64,000 nucleotides of DNA, taken from assembly GCA_033398695.1 (NCBI GenBank), contig JAWKAU010000210.1:162001-226000 (forward strand), given 5' to 3'. The DNA is from Orobanche coerulescens (Eukaryota; Streptophyta; Magnoliopsida; Lamiales; Orobanchaceae). The notes under the pieces were generated by a model. That model had not been told where the DNA came from and searched no databases. It saw nothing but the letters and a program-made list of their open reading frames with translations. Position numbers and translations under genes: made by a program. The first letter of the stretch is position 1. Each line of letters starts with the position of its first letter. Positions 34,991 to 44,228 of this stretch are shown here, one piece after another.

Positions 34991-36500
34991 CCCGCTTAAC
35001 GATTCGAAGGAGCTTCATAGGAATTCCTTAGACCCGAGATCGAGGTCCGGCTTCAATGAGTTCGAAGGGCTTTGTATGTTAGAGATTTCATCGTCACTAG
35101 AGGAGACAATTCGAGAGAATCGGGGTTCGGACCCATCATTGTTACGCATCCGTGAGGATGTGGCTCGGGAAAGCCCTGGATTTGTGGTCCACGAGGATGG
35201 ACTTTTGAGGTTTAAGAACCGGTTGTGCGTTTGCGAATGACGAGTTGAAAAACTCGATTTTGAGAGAAGCTCATGCTACCCTTATTCTCGTTCATCCGGG
35301 TCCAGCAAGAAGTATAAGGACTTGAAACAAAATTACTGCTGGAGAAATATGAAGCGAGAAGTCGCAGAATTTGTTTCGAGATGCTTAAACTCACAACAAG
35401 TTAAGATTGAACATCGGCGGCCGGCGGGTATCTTTGAAACCTCTTCCTATTCCCGAATGGAAGTGGGAAGACATTTCTATGGATTTCATCACGAGTTTGC
35501 CGACGAGTCGTCAGGCATGAATACGATCCGGGTGATCGTGGACCGCTTAACTAAATCAGCTCATTTCCTTGAGATCAAGGATACGTGGGGTCCCGAGAGA
35601 CTTGCCCAACTTTTCATCAAAGAGATAGTGAGACCGCGGTACTCCTAAGAGTATCGTTTCGATCGTGACGGACGGTTTGTGTCGCATTTTGGAAATCGAT
35701 TCATCGTGCTATGGGAACCCGGCTTAATCTCAAGACTGCTTTTCATCCTCAAACCGACGGACAATCGAGAGGACCATTCGGACATTAGAGGACATGTTGA
35801 GGGCATGCGTCCTCGATTGGAAAGACAATTGGGAAGCCCGGCTACCTTTGATCGAGTTCACGTATAATAGCCGGCATGCTTCGATCAAGATGGCACCTTA
35901 CGAGGCCTTGTATGGTCGTCGTTGTCGATCTCCGTTGTGTTGGGACGACTTATCGAATCAATCGGCACCGAGCCCGATATGCTTATAGCCGCCGTGAGAA
36001 GGTAACTTTGATCAGAATCATTTGTTGACCGCTCGAGTCGGCGAAATCATATGCGAGATAACCGTAAATGCGACCATTAGAGTTCGAGACAGTGACCACG
36101 TGTTGGTCAAGGTATCCCAGTCGTGGTATCTTCCGTTTCGGGAAGAGGGGAAGTTGAGTCGAGATTCATTGGACCGTTTGAGATTTTGGATCGAGTGGAC
36201 GAGTTAGCTTATCGTTTGGCTTTACCTCGGCGTTGAGCCGAATTCATAATGTGTTTCATGTCTCTCGATTGCGGAAGTATGTTGCCGACCGAGTCACATA
36301 CTTGATTCGATGAGATCGAGATCGCCGCGATTATTCATATGAGGAGCGTCTGTGCAGTTTTAGAGCGGCGAATCAAACGCTTGAGGAATAAGACGATTCC
36401 TTTGGTTAAAATTCGGTGGTCTAGACACGGAGTCGAAGAGGCTACTTGGGAAACCGAGGATAGTATGCGGGAGAGTTATCCCGAGTTGTTTGACCCTTAG
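34991..36500 (+). pseudogene. Integrase-chromodomain of element E, frameshifted
   Basis: Frame 35322-35648 carries [20 protein letters not shown], where the second Cys of the CXXC pair (CLTC in D) is altered, then DRLTKSAHFLEIKDTWGPER. The D/E core near 35640-35790 is out of frame; 35794-35988 reads LRACVLDWKDNWEARLPLIE and IKMAPYEALYGRRCRSPLCW. The chromodomain is recognisable near 36340-36500 (VEEATWETEDSM), followed by a DP-stop end as in D. Confidence 0.84.
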
Positions 36501-36516
36501 TTTGTGGACGAAACTC

Positions 36517-36529
36517 TTTTAAGGGTGTA
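36517..36529 (+). other. Polypurine tract of element E
   Basis: TTTTAAGGGTGTA directly before the 3' LTR; the G-run is three long against seven in D, a shortening that could be real or a homopolymer error. Confidence 0.75.
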
Positions 36530-36898
36530 TGTAATACCCGGTTGTAATTCATCATTATCATTCAAGAATTATCGATCGTAATTGTCACTCGGTGTATTTT
36601 CACTCAATTATAATCATTCATCAATCATGTTCTTTCACCGTGTTCACCGCTCGGAAAAACTTCGAGTTGTGTATCGTTATTGTTCATTGTTCCAACTTTC
36701 CTCATATGAGTTCGACTTTGTTAGATCCCCATTAATTTTTGGTAATTCCAAAATTCTAAATCTTGTAATATTATAGAGCATCGAGTTAGCTTTCCAATGG
36801 TTCAAACGGTGAGTCAATCGAGTCCGGACGAGAGAGTTATGGTCGTTTTAGCTCTACCGCTCATTTTTCAAGATTGGCGATCATCGCCGAACGAACTC

Positions 36899-37173
36899 GG
36901 CCGTGTCGTCCGACACGGCCCGTGCCGTCCTCGGAAAGTGCCGGCGTCGCCTCGAGACCCGACCGTGTCGTGCAGCACGGCCGAGTCGAGCTCTTCCGAT
37001 TAGCCGTAGCGGCGCCCGGAGGCCCGACCGTGTTAGGGACACGGCCGAGTCATTGTCGAGCGCCGCGGGCGGTCACTGTCGGTAGGCCCCTTCGCGCCTC
37101 GGACCGTGTCAAGCGGGACACGGTCGAGTCCCTGCCGGCCATGCGCGCCACGACCGTGTCAGCGGGCACGGCC
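36899..37173 (+). promoter_or_regulatory. Five GC-rich inverted repeats in U3 of E (3' LTR)
   Basis: Inverted repeats start at about 36899 (GGCCGTGTCGTCCGACACGG), 36961 (GACCGTGTCGTGCAGCACGG), 37026 (GACCGTGTTAGGGACACGG), 37102 (GACCGTGTC, six-base centre, GACACGGTC) and 37152 (GACCGTGTCAGCGGGCACGG), spaced 50-76 bp. The last is about 20 bp before the TATA box. This is the clearest copy of the C/E/F type of U3. Confidence 0.82.
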
Positions 37174-37193
37174 GAGCTTTGTTGGCCAACCCC

Positions 37194-37200
37194 TATAAAT
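37194..37200 (+). promoter_or_regulatory. Probable TATA box, E 3' LTR
   Basis: TATAAAT in ACCCCTATAAATTGG, same context as the 5' LTR. Confidence 0.65.
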
Positions 37201-38733
37201 TGGTTTTTTGAGCATTTCAGCTCATTTTTTCCATCTTCCTCACCTGCAACCGAGAGAGAATAACTTGAGGGAGAGATTTCTTCATCAATTATCATTTGAG
37301 TGTGTATTTTTCATCACCTTCAATCATTTGGGAATCTTGGATAGTCGATTTTACACGTTTTCATCGGATCGAATTGGTTGGATATTCAAGAGGTAATTTC
37401 TTCGACACCTTGGACTTCGATTTTATGTTGAGATATGATGTTTTGGACGTTTTAATCATGTTATATAAAGGGATATTTATATGATTATGAGTTTGTATAA
37501 GGATTCATTGGATTATTGAGGGATTATTCAAGAACACTTCTTCGGGGATTTGATATTGGTTTTTGAAGTTTGATTGTAAACAATCGGAGTTTGGACGCAA
37601 CGTGTTTGATTTAATACCTCAATGGACTTGGTTTAATCGTATCGACGTTTTGAGTTCGTTATATTCGTTTTTGATTCGTATATTGAACGGATTGTTGGTA
37701 ATTGTATTATTTAAGGTTGTTCGAGCGACCGATATCTCAATTAGGACGTTGTTCGTGGAAGGATAATTGTCGCCGGTGTTGTGTAAGTTGATTCTTACTC
37801 GGTTAAAAGGATATTCATTCCTTTTGTTGTTGATCATTCATAATCATAACTCATTCATCATTGTATTAATCATTTTGAGACTTGTAATTGTCGGATAATC
37901 ATTTCATTAGCGAGGAACGGCGGTTCCAATCATTTCATTGAAAACTATCAATCACTTCATTGTCACTTTCGTATCGGTGAGTCATTCTTTACTTTGTCGG
38001 ATTATTATTATTCATTGATATTCATTATGGTCATTCTTGTTCATATGACCTTCTGGGTTCATATTGCGTGGCCGGGTGCGGATGTGTGGAATTTTTAGTC
38101 GGGCAAGTGATGGCCATGTATTGGGAGTGATACATTGGACTGTGCACACGGTAACGATTACCTCCGTGAGACTAATTAGGTACAAGGACGGGTGTGTCCG
38201 GTCATCCGTCTTGTACACTTGCACAGAACACTACGGGCGTACTATGATACTCCTCTTCAGCGTAATTCATAATTAAGACTATTTCATACCTTCGCTAATT
38301 CATGATTGTGTAATTTCAACTCTTAAGGATTATTGTTACGTATGGCCCGGCCGTTGGGGATTTTGTTTTCGTGTCACGGCAAGGCAAAGGCACGGGAAGA
38401 GCATGTTGACGGCGGCGAGTCCCGATGATACTAGTAGGGGCCCCGATCATTCCGTTTATTTGATCATTTGATCATTTCCGTCATTTGTATTTTCCGCACG
38501 CAAATTCCGTTTGAGATGCTTATTTATTCAGGTGGTGTATTTTATCTCCATATAAAATATACTAGTATTCTTTTGTCTGGTGTAATGTACTTAAACTCCT
38601 CATCGGAGTACTTGGTAATATAATGTGGTTCGGTACTACAATTATATTATTTAATTCATCATTTTCATTTGCCTGGTGGGTCCCAGTCGGGGATTCACGG
38701 CACTGTAATATCCGCCTAGTTTGGGGTGTTACA

Positions 38734-39013
38734 TTTTCAGTTATTTCAGTTATTCCGTCATTTGTATTTTCCGCTGCAAATTCCGTTTGAGATGTTTATT
38801 TATTCAGGGTGGTGTATTTTATCTTCATATAAAATACACTAGTATTCGGTATTGTCCTGGTGTGCTGTACTTAAACTCCTCATCGGAGTATTTGGTAATA
38901 TAATGTGGTTCGGTACTACACTTATATTATTTAATTCATCATTTTCTTTTGCCTGGTGGGTCCCAGTCGGGGATTCACGGCACTGTAATATCCGCCTAGT
39001 TTGGGGTGTTACA
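38734..39013 (+). repeat. 5' LTR of element D, last part
   Basis: Resumes after E with the duplicated TTTTC and runs to GGGGTGTTACA. It matches positions about 46410-46687 of the 3' LTR. Confidence 0.95.
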
Positions 39014-39017
39014 GAGT

Positions 39018-39029
39018 TGGTATCGGAGC
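39018..39029 (+). other. Primer binding site of element D
   Basis: TGGTATCGGAGC, four bases after the LTR, complementary to the 3' end of initiator Met-tRNA with one mismatch (CGG for CAG). Confidence 0.87.
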
Positions 39030-39505
39030 GTGGTTTTGAATACTACCCTCCAAGTCATGTCTCGTTTGAAATCATCGTCATCGGACTAGTATCATTGGAC
39101 TTTCGTGTCACGTGTGACCTGTGCAAATGCCGAGCCAATCAGACCAAGAACTGTAAGATTTCTAATGCTATGGTATAATTTCTGGCATTAATCATTCATT
39201 CATAATTCATCAGTTAACAATCCTCAATCATTATTGTCATTTTGACCGGGACGGTCAGGTTAACTCATTAATCAGTCAATTCATTTCATTGTTCAGTTGT
39301 TGATCAGGAAGATCGAATCATTAATCTTGTTAACTCATTCAAGATAATCATTTCAGTAACTTCATCAGATAATCATGTCACGTCAATTGATCATTCATGT
39401 AATCGCTGTATTTGAGCGCGTATGCTCACTTTCATCATTTCATAATATAATCATGATGTGATACTCATGCGAGATATATAATCATCATATGACTTTCCAC
39501 TTGAT
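39030..39505 (+). other. Untranslated leader of element D
   Basis: About 480 bp, AT-rich and gene-free, leading to the gag start; shared with E and, towards its end, with C. It should contain the packaging signal of the family, but none can be recognised by motif. Confidence 0.75.
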
Positions 39506-40912
39506 ATGGAAAGAGGTGGCGAAGGACGTGGAGGACGAGGCCGTGGAGCGAGCCGAACCGAGAGCTCGTGTGAATACACGTGCAAACGCGAGGAATAATG
39601 CTAATTCATCAAGCGGCGACGCCACTCATTCACACGGACGCGATCATTCATTATCGGGAGTCGTACCGGGACACGGCTCGATCGAGAGGGTGTCCGGGTT
39701 GATCCACTCGCATTTATGCAGGGCATGATGGCCCAAATGACACAGATGGCTCAGTTGATGGAGACGATGCATAACTCCGTCAATCAAAATCAGCAGGCTC
39801 CTCCACCGCCACCTCAGAGGCAAGAGAGAAATGTGAGTAATATCATCGGCGATATCTCTCGCCAGAGGCCACCTACTTTTGAGGGCTCGTCTGAGCCGGC
39901 AGATATCATTCATTGGCTCGAGCACTTCGAGAAGCTGTTTGCTATGGTAGAGTGTCCCGAGGGACACAAAGTTTCTGTTGCGGCTTACTACCTGGGTAAG
40001 AGCGCACATTCTTGGTGGTTGTCGTTGAAGCCCACCGAAGGATCATGTACTTGGGATCAGTTCAAGACTCTCATGATGGAGAGGTATTATCCGGCCCCAC
40101 TCAGAGAGGCCAAGCTGTCAGAATTGCTCACCCCCGACCCCTCATCAGACGAGGATGTTCTCGCCATTGCCGAGAAATTTCAGGAACTTCTTCCGTTCGC
40201 CTCATCTATCATTCATTCGGAGGCGGATAAGATCAAGTATTTCAGCAAGAGGCTGAAACCCCGTATGAGACTTCAGTTACTTAACCATAATTGCACCACG
40301 TTGGCTGAATTCATTGAGAAAGCTCTCACCTACGAGCTTACTGCTAAGGAAATTGCTAAGCAGCAACCTTCGTCTGCTAGCAAGAAATCGAAGAATCGTA
40401 ATCAGTCTGAAGGCGGTCAGACAACTTTCAAGAAACCCCGTGCGGGCTCTGCTTTTTCTGAGCGACCTCCTGTGTCGTCTAAACCCGCGGAATCTCAGTC
40501 TCGAGCGGCCAGTTCGGCCATCACCTGTTATAACTGCGGGGAACTTGGTCACCTCAGTACCAAGTGTCCGAGGCAGACTATCACATGTCATAATTGTGGA
40601 ATTGCTGGGCATAAGGCCCGTTTTTGCCGTAGGGACTCCAAACCTACTCAGACATCATCTCAGGCACCTAAGCAGTCAGCCGTTCAGAATCAGGCCACTC
40701 AATCAGCGTCGTTTAAAAGCAGCGGAGCGACTAAAGGTGGAGCTTTTAGCCGTGACAGGAGCGTCGGTGCAGGGCTAGCAAGCCCCGGTTATGAGATGAA
40801 GAAGACCGATGATCCGAGGCCGAATGATCTCGGTACACTCGATATTCTATCTCAACTGTGTGTACCCTTTTTGATCGGTGCATCGCATTCATTCATTTCG
40901 AGTCATGTTTGA
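39506..40912 (+). CDS. gag: Gag polyprotein of element D (capsid plus two zinc knuckles)
   Basis: Forms the particle and packages RNA. The likely start is ATGGAAAGAGG at 39506, giving the Arg/Gly-rich start also seen in F; two indels (near 39560 and 39705) break the first 70 codons. From 39716 a 398-codon frame is open. Residues about 50-210 are the Retrotrans_gag capsid region (HWLEHFEKLF, WWLSLKPTEG, MMERYYP), followed by a basic linker. Two CX2CX4HX4C knuckles lie at 271-284 (CYNCGELGHLSTKC) and 291-304 (CHNCGIAGHKARFC). The frame runs into the protease start (LCVPFLIGASHSFIS) and ends there through a frameshift at the active site. Confidence 0.92.
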
Positions 40913-41166
40913 GTAGACTACGTCCGGGTAGTGCTACTAGTTGTGAGCCTTATGTCATTGGCCTACCCGATGGTAGACGAATTATCGTGTCGTGAGATTG
41001 TAATTGTCGATTGATTTCATGGTCGTGTATGGCGGCGGACCTAATCGTAGTAGATTTCTTGAGGGACGACATCATCTTGGGTATTGATTGGATGGATCGT
41101 CATGATGCCATCATTAGTGTCCGAAAGCGTTTGGTCACTATCGTTTGAGACGATGGAGTCGAATGT
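40860..41166 (+). pseudogene. Protease region of element D, frame broken
   Basis: The retropepsin-like domain processes the polyprotein. The expected D-T-G-A reads GATCGGTGCA, two bases short of E's GATACCGGTGCA, so the active-site Thr-Gly is disrupted and the frame shifts. A second disturbed patch lies at about 40985-41030. Downstream, ADLIVVDFLRDD and ILGIDWMDRHDAIISV, the conserved end of the domain, are intact. Because the loss is at a CTG-type site and D is otherwise well preserved, a sequencing error is possible. Confidence 0.78.
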
Positions 41167-42751
41167 GTGTTCCAGGAGGTAATCCCTACTGCTGGTAAAG
41201 TCATTAATTTGATGAAAGCAGTAAGGTTACTCAATCAGGGATGTGTCGGTTACTGGTGCTATATGGCCAAAACCGAGAAATCATCAGTAATGTTAACGGA
41301 TATTCCGGTGGTGAGGGAATATGCCGATGTTTTTCCAGACGAGTTACCTGGTTTGCCTCCACAGAGGGATGTGGAATTCACGATTGAGTTGGAGCCTGGT
41401 ACGTCCCCGATATCGAAGGCACCGTACCGGATGGCCCCGACCGAAATGCAGGAATTAAAGAACCAACTTGAGGAGTTGTTCGAGAAAGGTTATATCCGAC
41501 CGAGTGCGTCCCCGTGGGGAGCACCAGTGTTATTTGTCAAGAAGAAGGATGGCTCATTCCGCTTATGTATTGATTATCGGGAGTTGAACAGGGTGACGAT
41601 CAAGAATAAGTACCCCTTACCCCGTATTGATGATCTCTTAGATCAACTTGTGGAGCTTGAGATTTTCCAAGATCGACTTAAGATCTGGATATCATCAGTT
41701 GCGGATTCGAGAGTCGGATATCGCGAGGACGGCGTTTCGAACACGCTATGGTCATTATGAGTTTATGGTTATGCCGTTCGGATTGACTAATGCACCTGCC
41801 GTATTCATGGAGTTAATGAATCGGGTCTTCATCGACTTTTTGGATCGGTTTGTTGTTGTCTTCATCGATGACATTTTGATTTATTCTCGTGACCGGGAGG
41901 AACACGAGTTTCACCTTCATCAAGTGCTAGACGTGTTGAGACGAGAACAACTTTATGGGAAGTTTTCCAAATGTGAGTTCTGGATGTCCGAAGTGACTTT
42001 TCTCGGACATGTAATTTCATCAGACGGAGTTCGTGTCGATCCTCAGAAGACGGAGGCTATTCGGGATTGGCTACCTCCGAAGAACGTTAAGGAAATCCGA
42101 AGTTTCCTCGGATTAGCAGGTTATTATCGGCGGTTTGTGGAAGGATTTTCTAGAATCGCTCAACCCTTAACGAACCTTTTGCGGAAGGATAAGAAATACA
42201 CGTGGTCCGACGCGTGTCAACGGAGTTTTGAGGAACTCAAGAACCGGTTAATGTCAGCACCTGTACTTTCCTTGCCACAGGGGACGGAAGGATTTGTGGT
42301 CTATAGTGATGCGTCCGGACAGGGTCTCGGATGTGTGCTCATGCAGAACGGGAAGGTTATTGCCTATGCTTCACGGCAATTGAGACCTTACGAGGTTAAT
42401 TATCCGACCCACGACCTGGAGCTTGCAGCCGTGGTGTTCGCGTTGAAAATTTGGCGTCATTATCTTTATGGCGTTACCTGTCAGATATTCACCGATCATA
42501 AGAGCTTAAAGTATATATTTACTCAGAAGGAGTTAAATATGCGTCAGAGACGGTGGTTGGAATTAATCAAGGATTATGATATCGAGATCCTTTACCACCC
42601 GGGCAAGGCGAACGTTGTCGCCGACGCCTTGAGTCGTAAGTCCGTTCAGGAGCAGATGCTTGCCCGTTTAACAGTTCAGAAGGAGCTTCGGGAATTCCTT
42701 AGACCGAGATCGAGTGCAGCTTCGCGAGTTCGAGGCGGCTTTGTATGTTAG
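41167..42751 (+). CDS. pol: Reverse transcriptase-RNase H of element D
   Basis: Copies the RNA genome into DNA. Two frames overlap: 41167-41760 has the RT fingers ([44 protein letters not shown]); the real content of the second (to 42751) starts near 41666 with [12 protein letters not shown]. Numbered from the ATG at 41648, the catalytic FIDD is at 72-75. RNase H has D221 ([10 protein letters not shown]), E258, D283 (TDHKSLKY) and D326 (VADALSRK). One frameshift near 41650 separates fingers from palm; all catalytic residues are present. Confidence 0.93.
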
Positions 42752-44194
42752 AGATTTCATCGTCACTCGAGGAGAAATCCGAGAGAATCGAGTTCGGACC
42801 CATCATTATTGCGCATCCGAGAGGATGTGGCTCAGGGGAAAGCCCCTGGATTCGTAGTCCACGAGGATGGACTTTTGAGGTTTAAGAATCGGTTGTGCGT
42901 ACCGGCGAATGACGAGTTGAAAAACTCGATTTTGAAGGAAGCTCATGCTACCCCTTATTCTGTGCATCCGGTCTAGCAAGATGTACAAGGACTTGAAACA
43001 AAATTACGGTGGAGTAATATGAAGCGAGAAGTCGCCGAATTTGTTTCGAGATGCTTAACCTGTCAACAAGTTAAGATTGAACATCAGCGACCGGCGGGTA
43101 TGCTGAAACCCCTTCCTATTCCTGAGTGGAAGTGGGAAGACATTTCTATGGATTTCATCACGAGTTTGCCGACGAGTCGTCGTGGCATGAATACGATCTG
43201 GGTGATCGTGGACCGCTTAACTAAATCAGCTCATTTCCTTGAGATCAAGGAAACATGGGGTCCCGAGAGACTTGCTCAGCTGTTCATCAAAGAGATAGTG
43301 AGACTGCACGGTACTCCTAAAAGTATCGTTTCCGATCGTGACGGACGGTTTGTGTCGCATTTTTGGAAATCAGTTCATCGTGCTATGGGAACTCAGCTTA
43401 ATTTTAGTACCGCTTTTCATCCTCAGTCCGACGGACAATCAGAGAGGACCATTCAGACTTTAGAGGACATGTTGAGGGCATGCGTCCTCGATTGGAAAGA
43501 CGATTGGGAAGCCCAACTCCCATTGATCGAGTTCACGTATAATAATAGTTGGCATGCTTCGATCAAGATGGCACCTTACAAGGCCTTGTATGGTCGTCGT
43601 TGTCGATCTCCGTTGTGTTGGGACGACTTATCAGAATCAATCGGCACCGAGCCCGATATGCTTATAGCCGCCCGTGAGAAGGTAGCTTTGATCAGGAGTC
43701 GTTTGTTGACAGCTCAGAGTCGACAGAAATCATATGCGGATAACCGTAAATGCCGACCATTAGAGTTCGAGGCAGGTGACCACGTGTTGGTCAAGGTATC
43801 CCCGAGTCGTGGTATCTTCCGTTTTGGGAAGAGGGGGAAGTTGAGTCCGAGATTCATTGGACCGTTCGAGATTTTGGACCGAGTAGGCGAGTTAGCTTAT
43901 CGATTGGCTTTACCTCCGGCGTTGAGCCGAATTCATAATGTATTTCACGTCTCTCAGTTGCGGAAGTATGTTGCCGACCCGAGTCACATACTTCAGTTCG
44001 ACGAAATCGAGATCGCCGACGATCATTCATATGAGGAACGCCCTATACGAGTTTTAGAGCGGCGAATCAAACAGTTGAGGAATAAGACGATTCCCTTGGT
44101 TAAAATTCAGTGGTCTAGACACGGAGCCGAAGAGGCTACTTGGGAAACCGAGGATAGTATGCGGGAGAGTTATCCCGAGTTGTTTGACCCTTAG
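42752..44194 (+). CDS. pol: Integrase with C-terminal chromodomain, element D
   Basis: Inserts the DNA copy. The zinc-binding part starts in a broken stretch (42752-43018) holding DGLLRFKNRLCVP and KEAHATPYSVHP, with a stop near 42975. The 391-codon frame from 43019 has CLTC at 12-15 completing the HHCC site. The core has D45 (MDFITSL), D106 (VSDRDGRF) and E142 (SDGQSERTIQ), a D,D-35-E arrangement. A GPF motif is at 281-283 and the chromodomain at about 342-388 with W365 and W375. It ends TTAG just before the polypurine tract. Chromodomains of this type are known to bias integration towards heterochromatin. Confidence 0.95.
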
Positions 44195-44211
44195 TTTCGG
44201 GGACGAAACTC

Positions 44212-44228
44212 TTTTAAGGGGGGGTGTA
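44212..44228 (+). other. Polypurine tract of element D
   Basis: TTTTAAGGGGGGGTGTA directly before the 3' LTR, the priming site for plus-strand synthesis. It has the longest G-run (seven) of the four elements here. Confidence 0.85.

Larger units (their letters stand above)
19937..38733 (+). mobile_element. Element E: full-length but decayed Tekay-like element nested in D's 5' LTR
   Basis: Two LTRs (19937-20652 plus 29903-31379; 36530-38733, 2204 bp) and a 5150-bp interior (31380-36529) with the same gene order as D. It is interrupted by element F in its 5' LTR. The first base is C rather than T, and the 5' LTR ends TGTTATA instead of TGTTACA. LTR copies differ by only a few bases over the last 1.4 kb (for example GGGAAGCTTGG against GGGAATCTTGG), so the insertion is young, yet gag-pol has many indels relative to D. 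Confidence 0.94.
36530..38733 (+). repeat. 3' LTR of element E
   Basis: A complete 2204-bp LTR from TGTAATACCCGG to GGGGTGTTACA that shows what the split 5' LTR looked like before F inserted. U3 holds the inverted-repeat cluster, TATA is at 37194-37200 and the F insertion site corresponds to 37243-37247. Confidence 0.95.

Noticed and set aside
44212..44228. Plant telomere-type repeat (TTTAGGG)
   Set aside because: TTTTAAGGGGGGG is a single polypurine tract before an LTR and is not tandemly repeated.
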